Notes under the pieces: model-generated
The model's database searches: none
What the model was told of the DNA's origin: nothing
What the model saw: only the letters and a program-made list of their open reading frames with translations
Part shown: in pieces, positions 23,047 through 32,532 of the stretch
How positions within the stretch are numbered: the first letter of the stretch is position 1
How the letters are laid out: each line of letters begins with the position of its first letter
NCBI GenBank assembly: GCA_013076295.1
Contig: RQOL01000374.1
Location: 1,798,001 to 1,862,000, forward strand
Length of the DNA stretch: 64,000 bases
Source: Sanderia malayensis
Taxonomy: Eukaryota; Cnidaria; Scyphozoa; Semaeostomeae; Pelagiidae
Direction: 5' to 3'
Position numbers and translations under genes: made by a program

Positions 23047-23910
23047 CTAAAGTACGGAGTGCGACAGTGTTTGTGAGGCCGATAATAGTTGACTTTGAGA
23101 AAGCTTGATATATACTCGATAAGCGTCGCTTGACCATCGCCCTGAGGCTTTGATCAAATAGTCCGGGAAACCCAAAGAAGCGGCCGTTGTCGCCGCCCCG
23201 ACGCGGAAACTGTGCAGTGCGAACGTTTTAGGCCAGCCACACAGCCGCAAGACGTGTTGTAATCTTGTGTTTAAGGTGCCCTTTGTCAGGGGGGAACAGT
23301 TCTCCCAACGAAATAACGGACCAGGAGCACTTCCGCGAACGTGCAGGTAATGAAATAATGTGAGAGCCGGGCACAAAGTGTTACCGGATTTTGTCAAGAC
23401 GATTGAGCAACCTTTACCGAACTGATCCGTTTTAGAGAACTTTAAGTTAAGAAAGATACGATCTGGATGCAAACCATCATTGGTTGTAATATCGGCAACA
23501 GTTAAATGCCGAGCAGAAAGAAAACCTTCCGGTGGTACAGTGAATTCCGAGGCCCGAAGAAAACCAAAAAATGCGGTCAGACAAGCTGCCCAAAACATTA
23601 TATCGTCAAACACCGAAAAATCCAGCTGGGATCTGATAAGCGTAAGAACAAAGGGAGTGATAGGCATTTTTTGTTTGGATGGCGCCACTTGAATTCTGCG
23701 TAAGCCTCCGGTAGCCATAGGGATTCGCAAACTCCCTTCCAGGGGGTCAGGATAGCCATGACATAATTGAAGTGAACGGACAGCGGCTAAGTAAACTTTA
23801 ATTGAAGATGCTTTTAGTGTTCCGCTTAAGCTGGCAATGAAACGCAATAATGTTAATTCGGATATAGGGAAAGGAGATCCACGCCAGTCAACAAAGCCAT
23901 AATGAGAACA
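23047..23910 (-). pseudogene. DIRS-type tyrosine recombinase
   Basis: About 266 codons are open from 23847. The catalytic set is visible: GFLRASEF (Arg I), ALHSFRVGAATTAA (H-x-x-R) and GRWSSDAYRVYI (Trp and the nucleophile Tyr). An N-terminal SAM-like part (ASSIKVYLAAVRSLQ) precedes them. The gene continues upstream into 23910 in a shifted frame. It integrates the element cDNA by recombination. The core domain itself has no stop. Confidence 0.9.
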
Positions 23911-23974
23911 AAAATTGATAAACTGTTTTTAGCAGAGCTATATGTTTTCTGCGTGGAGCTGGCCAGGGAGTGCG

Positions 23975-25563
23975 TCAGCAAATGCTGCCGGCCTTGGTCC
24001 AAGGTGGAAAAAGTAAATGCATCAGAAAATCCGAGGGAATCTCCTGAGGAAGTGGGTCTGCATCCGGCGAGTGGTGAGCAAATGTCTGCAAATCAAATCG
24101 AGATAGAGCATCAGCCGATGTGTTTTGTCTACCCGGGAGATGTACGGCCGTAAACGTAAAATCAAGTGTTATGGCTAAAATTGTCAATTCTCGTAAGAGG
24201 AAGGCCAGATGGCGATCTTTCGCGGCTCCGTTTTGTAGGCATTGCACGACAGCCATATTATCACAGCGAAAAGCCACCCGAAGGCGCTGCCAGGACCTCC
24301 CCCAAACCTTTGCAGCTAGAACAATGGGAATAAATTCTTTGATGGCGATGTTGAGAGACAATAGATTGTCAGGCCAGGGAGCAGCAAACCATTGAGTGTT
24401 ATAAATAGCGCAAAAACCCTTTACTCCCTGCCGCATCGGAAGTCACCTTGACAGGCGGCGCTTGAGTCCAATTACGATAATAGAATAAGCTGCGCCCATT
24501 CCACTGTGACAATAGGGTGACCCACCAAGTGACATCATCGCGCTCCCATGCTGACAGCTGCACATGATGATGTAATTTCGCTACCTTGTGCGCGCCGTCT
24601 CAAGAAAGGGTGAGCCAGAACACTGGCCTGGCAACAATGCTGCAGAGTACCGATTAATGAGAGGAGCTCACGCTTCGTGCCTGTAAACTTCGTTGACCAA
24701 ACCGAAAGTTGTTTTTGTATTTTTTGTACTTTCTCGTCCGGCAAACGTAGTTCTAGAGATTCGGTATTGAGAATGAAACCCAAAAAAATTATCTCAGTCG
24801 ATGGGCCCTCGGTTTTCCCCTCTGCTAGTGGAACGCCTAATTTTTCGGAAATCACAGTCCAATGGTGAAGCATGTTGGTGCAGTCAGGTGAGTCTCCCTT
24901 GCCAAAGATGAGGAAATCATCGAGGTAGTGCAGGACAGTGGCATGTTGGCCACCTTGCTCAAAGATTGACTGCAATACATCGGCAAATTTAGTGAAAATG
25001 CGTGGGGCAGAGCGGAGACCGAAAGGTAGGGCAAGGTCAACAAAATAAAACCCGTTCCAAAACATGCCCAAGAATCGGCGATCGTCGGGCCGAACGGGTA
25101 ATAAGCGGTAAGTCTGTTTGATGTCAAACTTCGCTAGCAGTGCCCCCTTACCGAGCCGCATAATTGTCGCTACAGCCTCTGGGATGCCTGCAAAGGAAAC
25201 TGTTGCATTCTGGTCGGGAATGAGGTCATTCACACTGTGGCTATTGGGGTGTGACAGATCAGTAATCAGTCGCCACTTCCCGTGGGTCGACTTTGGGATC
25301 ACGCCAAAATGATTAGTGATCAAGGAGGGCCAGGGGGGTGATAAAAATGGCCCAGCCATTGTCCCTTCGGTAAGTTCGGCCCGTAAATAGTCATCGATAA
25401 TGGTTGATTGCAGAAGGGCAGACAAGCAGTTGCGTTTTGCTGAGAGAGGCACGCCCTCGCTAAGGCCAATATCGAAGCCGAAAGTAATCCCGTGGAGCAC
25501 CCACTGCGCGTCAGGATGAGAGGCGTGGAGAAGAAATTCACGCCAAGCATAAATTCGTAGCAT
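23975..25563 (-). pseudogene. Reverse transcriptase-RNase H of the YR retrotransposon
   Basis: The first frame (25563-24535) is a complete RT: GKWRLITDLSHPN, LAKFDIKQTYRLLPV and the active-site HYLDDFLIFG. The frame is lost near 24590. RNase H resumes at 24436-23975 with FRCDNMAVVQCL, FTAVHLPGRQN and ADALSRFD, the DIRS-type RNase H signature. No methyltransferase domain was found, which agrees with PAT/Ngaro rather than DIRS1. At least one frameshift makes it inactive as it stands. Confidence 0.9.
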
Positions 25564-25626
25564 AGTAATAACAGCCGGGTAAGCAAAAATGTAACGAGAT
25601 ACATCAAAAATTACATCAAAGTCTAG

Positions 25627-26746
25627 TCACTTGCGGGACTTTTTGAGGAGTGGAGGTGGCAATGATCGTGGACACTTCTGGTTATCATCATGTCGTGCCA
25701 ACTTATCTCCTGTCATCGGACAATCACGCACCCTGTGGTCGCCTTCGCAAACCAAACAAGCATGCACGTAATGGCTGTTCCGGCCAAAAGTACAAATACT
25801 CTTATTCCACCTTTGACACACGTTATTTCTGCCGGAAAAGGCCTGAGGCTTGTGACCTTGGGAGGTGTGGTGAACCTCAGAGGTTAACACGGTCGAGATG
25901 TACAGGGTAGGGTCTAAGACTGCCCAGGATAGCGAAGCGTTGTTAGCAGCTTGCTTGCGAAATGCAGCGTCGTAGGCCAGCCATCCCATGTCTGGTATGT
26001 CACAGTGGGCTTTGGCAAGGACGAGAAAATAGGCCAGCAACGAAGGCAGCTTATCGGGTGAGAATTTTAGCACCAACGACGCAAAACGGCCCAGGCCTCA
26101 GCCCAGTCAACAAATGTAGCAATTGGCTGAAGTGGTTTCAGCAGGCGTTCAAGCTGCACGCCTGAAGGAGACATGGTAGGCAAGCGGGAAATATTGCACA
26201 GCCGTAACAGACTGAAGTCAATATATTCATTTTGCTCAATCAGGCTGGCAAGGTAGAGCCTGGGAATGGCGGTAAACCTCCCATGACGGATACGGCTTGG
26301 GACGATGGGAGGGAGAGCCATTGTTGAGGTTCGAAGAACCAAGCATCGGAGGGCAATGCCGCCAAATTTCTGGGCTGGGGGACAGGTGATGGTGTGTGTG
26401 AGGCAGCAGGTCCCGAAATGGGGTGAATCTCCTCGGCGCCAAACGCAGAAGCTGGTGGGGCAGGTGGAGCAACCCGCAAAAAACTTGGGGGAAGCGAAAA
26501 ATCGGCCTGACCACCCTGATGACTGACGGAGGACGTACCTGCGGCCGAAGCCCGACTGTGCCCAGACGATTGTGCGGCCAAGGCTTGATTTAGGGTATCC
26601 TGAATTTTGGATATAGAGCTCTCTAAAGCCACTAGGCGAGTTTGGGTGTCTGAACCCTCAATTTCTTGGTTGTTTGAAGCCATGAAGATGCCGACGAAGA
26701 CAGCGCAAACAACAAAACAGTAAAATAATGGAAATATCTCACCCAA
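25627..26746 (-). pseudogene. Gag-like ORF1 of the YR retrotransposon
   Basis: ATG 26746 opens a frame with a short heptad-like N-terminus (TRLVALESSISKIQDTLNQ), a Ser/Ala linker and a Pro-rich part, as in DIRS/PAT ORF1. Frame changes near 26310 and 26070 carry the reading through IEQNEYIDFSLL and into 26076-25627. There a Cys/His cluster (CQRWNKSICTFGRNSHYVHAC, then CEGDHRVRDC) resembles the zinc-binding end of DIRS gags. Two frameshifts break it. It would coat the element RNA. Confidence 0.75.
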
Positions 26747-26882
26747 TCAGAACTGTGTCCGACGACTGTGCTTTGGTAGAGCAGCGATAACAACGAGACG
26801 GCGAAAGGTTCTTCTGGTGATTGGAGTTCAGCAATAAGGCTGGCGAATCAAACTATACTTCAACAAATTGCTACAGCGATAA

Positions 26883-27142
26883 ATTGAATCGAACGTTATC
26901 CGAGGCACGATTGTGAAACAATGGTTAATGTACTCGTGGTCGGTACAGCTAAATACCCTTGGAGGCTTGGGAATAAGAAATGCCTAGAGATGACAATATT
27001 GGTGATGTCCGCCCCCAGGGTGTGACACTGCATGATCAAGGGATCCGATTATCATTAACCTGTCAACTCTCCGCTTGAGCAAAGCAAATGATTAATGACT
27101 TCTTTCGACATTAACTCTGCTTAAATTGAAATTTAACCCGCA
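26883..27142 (-). repeat. Split direct repeat A1
   Basis: Upstream copy of repeat A, flanked on the right by LINE-A sequence. Confidence 0.9.
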
Positions 27143-27144
27143 CT

Positions 27145-27584
27145 TTTTGGGGCGTGGTGGCTGAGGTGAGTTAATAAACCAACGCTTTTGGATATTTTTA
27201 AGTTAGTTTGTTGAATATGGGCCTTCCAAGATAATTTGTTATCAATCAAACTCCCAAATACTTCACACTCTGCGCCACTGTTAGCGTTTCATTGTTTATA
27301 ATAACATCCATTTTTCCGGTTTGGGTTTTGTTTTTAGGAAGGATAGTTTAAAAATCTGATTTTTTTGTATTCAATGATAGTTTATTAGTAATCACCCAAT
27401 CAGAGATTTTTACTAACTCAGTACTAACTTTAAATGCAAGAATTTTTAAATTTTCATGCTACATAAAAAGACTGGTATCATCAGCAAAAAGATGAAAGTC
27501 GAAACCTTGTGATGAAATTGGTATATCATTTATATAAAGAAGAAGAAGCAAAGGGCCTAAAACACTACCTTCAGGAACACCATT
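27145..27584 (-). pseudogene. LINE-A fragment 2 (reverse transcriptase C-terminal part)
   Basis: The minus strand encodes GVPEGSVLGPLLLLLYINDI and FHLFADDTSLF (catalytic FADD). KISDWVITNKLSLN and VAQSVKYLGV follow after stops. This is the second half of a CR1/Jockey-type reverse transcriptase. Its first half ends at 38488 (ELLENLNI), where the next expected residues are those found here. Confidence 0.8.
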
Positions 27585-27628
27585 AGTCCAGGCATTAAAC
27601 GGCGGATATGCGCCTAACCTGGAACTAA

Positions 27629-28548
27629 TTTCTACCGAAGAAATTTCAACTGTTTTTGGCTCTTCAATAATCACTTAGTAAAGTATTAAAAGTCCCACAA
27701 AATCATAGCACAGCAAATTCGGATCAATCCCTTGAGGGTGGCCTTGTGAGAAAAATTGGACTTATTTTGGACATCTGTAAAGGTATTTAAAAAATCAAAA
27801 TCAAAATTATAATTTATTCACGTTTTCTAGTTAATTTATCACTTTTAGTTCTGCCATTTTGGCTACACCATGTTGTTCAGTTGCCATGACAACATGGTTT
27901 GTTTACACCATGTTGTTCAGTTGTCATGACAACATTGTTTGTTTGTTGTTGTTTACTAGCATAAATAGATGTGTCTTTTCATTTTTTGCCCTCTTGCCAT
28001 CGATCAATCAATATCTCAAATATATAATATGGCTGCTCACTCAATTTATGGTTTTAGAGCTGACATTCAATTACCTTATAGCATTTTATATTGGCCAGCT
28101 GGTAAGATTCTTTCAGTGGTTTTTTCCTTTTTTTACATCTTTGACACACCTTAGGCTTAGGCCTAGGCTATGTTTAGTAATGTTTCAAGTTTAGACTTAT
28201 CTTGTTAGACTTCATACTTTTGGCATTTTCATTTTGTATTTAGTTTGACGTTATTCAATTTCAAATTGTACAAATACTTGTCAGTCAAATGCTATGCTTG
28301 TGAGGTAACCCCACAGTCAAACAGAGAGTCAAGACTGTCAAACCGTTCAAATCAAAAGATCATTGATGTCATCAACCTCACGCTCACACAGATCAACTCG
28401 GAACACAACCAGAATTGATTACAATCTGTTCAATTTGACTGGTGAATGAAACTCACACAAATCTTCACCTGAAGAATCTCCATGCAAGGAATTCTCACGC
28501 GAAGAACCTTCTACATCAATCGACTATACTGATTTATCATCAACAATT
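27629..28548. other. Left non-coding part of composite element with palindromic duplication
   Basis: Two tandem 40-base units (27864-27903 and 27904-27943) each hold CCATGTTGT...ACAACATGG inverted arms. Otherwise it is AT-rich with no recognised gene. A TATA-like CATAAATAG lies near 27961. Confidence 0.5.
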
Positions 28549-29397
28549 ATGCCCTCGAAATCTGAAGTAGAAGCAACCTTACTCATTCAGGAGGTTGACG
28601 ATCTGATAGATGAGAATCCCATCTCACCAGATACAATTGCAGATGTCGATGCAACTGTCACTAGGCTTTCAGAGCTACGCTCATCACTCAGAGGTCACAA
28701 CTTATTGTTCAAGGCCGAAAACCTCAACAAAGAATTGATTGATCAAATCTCAAAAACGCTCGTGAACATCAAAGATTACATCAAAGCTTCGAAAAACTGC
28801 AAAACCAAGATATCGATACAACAAGTTATGCAAACCAACGACGTGGAGACTCGAAAGGAGAAATCCATGCTATTCACCATCGCTGATGTAAGGCATCCCC
28901 TTATTGAACTCTTCAACTACTTCAAGCAACCAATCGACAAGCTGACAGATGCTGAATTGATCCAGGTCAAAAGCGACATGACGTATAAAGTTGACGCAAT
29001 CAACAAAATTGCTATGAAATATGAACGCATCTTGCAAACTCGATTCACCAATGAAGAACCAATAAAGGATATCAGAATCATCGGTGAATACTATGAACAC
29101 ATGACTCAATTACGAACTGATTTTACTACAAATCTTGAGTCACTTTTACATGAACGTGATGTGTACAAACAGAAACTCTTTGCTGAATCAAAACTTAACA
29201 TCAATTTAGAAAGGTTTTCTGGTTCGGACTCAACAACAGACTTTTACATGTTCAAGGATAGCTTCAACAAACTTCATGAACGTTCAACACCAAAATACCT
29301 GCTTCCGGATTTATTGAAGAATAACTTCCTCAAAGGACCAGCACTCAGCATGGTGAAGAGTTTGACAGATATTGATAATAATAATAATAATAACTAG
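28549..29397 (+). pseudogene. DUF1759/gag-like coiled-coil protein, truncated by LINE-B
   Basis: ATG 28549 opens 282 codons. The N-terminal two thirds is charged and helical. The C-terminus (LERFSGSDSTTDFYMFKDSF...GPALSMVKSL) resembles the DUF1759 domain common in gag proteins of BEL/Pao retrotransposons (l.kF.Gd...w..F.d.F...l.g.A...v..l). The frame ends in an Asn run coded by the (AAT)n tail of LINE-B, so the natural C-terminus is lost. No LTR, protease or integrase lies nearby. It may be a gag remnant or a gene of the TIR-bounded element. Confidence 0.6.
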
Positions 29398-32170
29398 GTC
29401 TTACCCACGGTTTCTACCGCCATATGTATTATATGGGCAGTTTGCTCAACTGTGAACTATTTACCTACTATTTTCTGCTAAGGTAAATTACAAACTTGTT
29501 ACAGGCTAACTATTTACATTATTATAAGTTAGTTAAATTTGTTGTCATGAGAAATGATTTTAAAGTGGATTTAAAAGCATCCTTCAATTCAATTAGTCTT
29601 ATTTGAAGAGGTAAGTTATTCCAAATTTTAGGGCCCGCTCTGGAAATAGCTCGTTCACCATGTTTGGATTTGCAGGTTGGTACCTCTAACATCATTGTTC
29701 GTTTGTTCAATATTTTAATTTTACTTTTTATGGCCGAAGGTGCGATTCCCCAAACACAATTGTGTAGGATCAGTGATATTTTGAAAATTATTCTTTCTCG
29801 AACCTGCAACCAATGTAGCTGACAGAACAATGGGGAAAGAGGTACCCCGCTAAATTTCCTTATATTGCATACTATACGAGCAGCCGCATTTCGAACTGAT
29901 TGGAGTTTTCTAATTGATTTTATGTTAACATTATATAGCAGCGAATTACAATAATCAAGCTTTGATGTAACTAATGACGTAACTAAGGTATTAAGTACCT
30001 CTCTGGTAAGAAAGCATTTAATCCTGGCAATTTTTCTTAGAATCGAGTAGCAATCAACGACAATTTTGTTAATGTGGCTTTCAAAGTTCAAATTTTCATC
30101 CATAATGACACCAAGATTTCTTGCGCTATCAACAAACCGGATGCATTTTCCATCAATAATTGTTCCATGAATTTTGATCTTAGCTTTAATTGATTCGGGT
30201 GCTATTACCAATATCTTTGTTTTTGCCTTATTCAACTTTAAAAAATGAGCATCCATCCAGCTGGATGTTAATGAAAGACACTTTTGAACACCTTTTGTTA
30301 GGACACTAGATTGAAATACTGGGTGAAATGACTTATATAGTTGATGATCATCAGCAAATCCAGTAATGTTAAATCCTGTACTATCTATTACAGAGTATAA
30401 TGGTTGCATATAGATATTAAATAATATTGGTCCAAGGACAGATCCTTGGGGAACACCAAAATTTAACATTGTTGGCTCAGAGAGTGCACCAGAAATCAGC
30501 ACTTGTTGAGACCGGCCCTTCAAATACGATGTAAACCATTTCAATGCGATCCCGTCAAATGCAGCACTTAAATCTAATAAAAGAAGCACAGTTGCACAAT
30601 TCTTGTCAAATGCTGCCGCAATACTGTCCATTGTGTCGAGGAGTAGTAATTCAGTGGAGTGATTCTTTTTGTACCCAAATTGGCAGGGAGAGTCTAACTT
30701 GTTGTCAAAAATATGCTTCTCAAGGCGAGCAGCCACACATCTCTCAACTAGTTTGCTTAGAAAAGGTAAGTTGGAAATTGGTCGGTAGTTCTTGCATAGG
30801 TCCGGGTCTATTGAATTATTTAGTCCTTTGAGCAGTGGTGTAATGATTGCTGACTTCAAGCCACTCATACATCCGTATTCTAATGAAAGATTAACAATCT
30901 CTACCCAAATTGGTAGAAAAGTTGTGATGTTGTCTGATAGGCATTGCTTGTTCAGGGGATCGTTTGGGGAAGACTTAATTTGAGTCGATTTAATGATTTG
31001 ATTGAGTTCTTGGATTGTTGTAGGTTCAAAGTGAGTCAAGCAGTTGGTTGTGGATGGGCACACATGCGAAGATTGGTCAAGAGGACTTGGTAAGTTAAAA
31101 GACTTTCTTATTTCATTAATTTTGTTTTGGAAGTGCTTACTAAATGTATTTGCTAATGACAGATTACTTTCTGCAGATTGTGGTGGAATACAGGAAATAG
31201 GCAAGGTAAGTGACTTTGATATTTCAAATAATGTCTTAGCTTTATTGTCAGAGTTATTAAATTTATCCTTGTAGTATTGTATTTTTTTAATCTTCGCTAG
31301 TTTAGTTGCATCAGATCTTAATTTCATTAATGTTTCTTTGCTCGGTGCTGTCTTCACTTTTCTATACACTTTTTCGGCTCGCCTTCTTAGTTTTCTAAGC
31401 TCGCAATATTCAGCATCAAACCAAGGCGCCTTTCTTACCTCTTTGGTTGTTTTCTCTTTCATCGGTGCATGCGTTTCTAGAATTGTGCGAAGCACACCAT
31501 TATAATCTTCAATCATGGACTCAAAGTCACTTTCACAATTAATATTCTCCTGGATCTTGATACTGCTTATGACGTCAGATGAGAAGGTCTTTTTATCCAA
31601 TCCTTTCATATTTCTGTACTTTATTGTTTTATTTAGTTGTTGATGGCAATTTAGTTTTAAAATGAAAGACACCAAGCTATGGTCACTCAAATGTATGTCA
31701 CAGACAAGTGTGTTTGACGTTGGCAATTCATTTGTACAGGTAAGAACTAAGTCCATTGTGTGACCATTGGCGTGAGTTGGACCTTAGACGTGTTGAGTTA
31801 GATTAAATAAGGTAATAAGTTGCAAGAATTCTTTGGTTAGTTTGTTATTGGTTACATCTACTTGAATGTTAAAGTCACTGGCTATTGCGTAAGCATGAGT
31901 GGAACTGCTTAGCATTTCTAAAAGCTCTGTAAATTCACTGATAAATGTTTGCGAGCATTCATAACCAAGTCAGTATATAACAACAGTATAATTCTTTAAT
32001 AGGAACTGATTTATGTCTCAAGCTAGCTTTGGTAAGAATGCCAACTCCGCCACCTATCTGCTTCTGTCTATTTTGACGGGGTATATGAACAAGTGTATAA
32101 TGATAATCATTAAAAATTACTGTAATTGCATCACTCTTTTTTTGGAGGCAGGTTTCTGTTAAAAATAGAA
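29376..32170 (-). mobile_element. LINE-B, CR1/L2-like non-LTR retrotransposon, 5' truncated
   Basis: The minus-strand ORF2 runs from the endonuclease remnant near 32160 to the stop at 29522. The 3' tail is an (ATT)n-type repeat at 29373-29394, embedded in the DUF1759-like gene. The 5' end stops abruptly against a Helentron-like fragment, the usual outcome of incomplete reverse transcription. Confidence 0.85.
29522..32160 (-). pseudogene. LINE-B ORF2: AP endonuclease and reverse transcriptase
   Basis: The endonuclease part (LTETCLQKKSD, GGGVGILTKAS, ASDFNIQVD) is at 32160-31800 and has a TAG near 31785 and a frame change. The reverse transcriptase is open for 744 codons (31756-29522): KNYRPISNLPFLSKLVE, GFADDHQLY (catalytic FADD), GVPQGSVLGPILFNIYM and the CR1/L2-type tail LHWLQVRERIIFKI. 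In the palm, DLSAAFD is followed directly by GIALKWFTSYLKGR, so about 20 residues usually found between them (the TVDH...LL helix) are deleted in frame. The protein would nick target DNA and copy its own RNA; this copy is inactive. Confidence 0.9.
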
Positions 32171-32182
32171 ATATAAGCTGTG

Positions 32183-32532
32183 TAAGAGGAGTAGGCAGAG
32201 GCATGAGCGCAAGCGAATGCAGCGCACGAAATGCGCCCTATCAGCCAATTTTTCTGGATAATAAATAGACAGGCGAGCGTAGCGAGCTAACCCATTGTAA
32301 GTGTGGTCGAAAGGGCATGAGCGGCAGCGAATGGAGCGCACGAAGTGCGCTCTATCAGTCAATGTTTTTGGATAATGGATAGACAGGCGAGCGCAGCGAG
32401 CTAACCCATTGTACGTGGTCTTGAAAGGGGCATGAGCGTAAGCGAATGCAGCGCACAAAGTGCGCCGACCACATTTAATTTTTTCACTTGCCCCCCTCCG
32501 GGAAGCAAGCGAAGGCGAGCGCCCCCGGCTAG
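32183..32532 (+). mobile_element. Helentron-like fragment, copy 4 (3' part only)
   Basis: It starts at AAGAGGAGTAGGCAG, an internal site in copy 1, and contains three diverged 114-base units. It ends GCCCCCGGCTAG followed by T. The 5' unique part is absent. It lies between truncated LINE-B and the CXC gene, whose N-terminal coding is also missing. Confidence 0.75.

Larger units (their letters stand above)
21630..27144 (-). mobile_element. PAT/Ngaro-type tyrosine-recombinase (DIRS order) retrotransposon
   Basis: Gene order on the minus strand is gag, RT, RNase H, tyrosine recombinase. The ends are split direct repeats: A1 (26883-27142) upstream of gag, then downstream B1 (22104-22215), A2 (21845-22105) and B2 (21630-21741). 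A1/A2 are about 260 bp and over 90% alike by eye; B1/B2 are about 112 bp. The A1-genes-B1-A2-B2 arrangement defines the PAT/Ngaro type as opposed to the inverted ends of DIRS1. It sits inside LINE-A with no obvious target duplication, as expected for recombinase-mediated insertion. Confidence 0.9.

Noticed and set aside
28549..29397. Complete BEL/Pao LTR retrotransposon
   Set aside because: Only a gag-like region is present; no LTRs, protease, RT or integrase were found around it.
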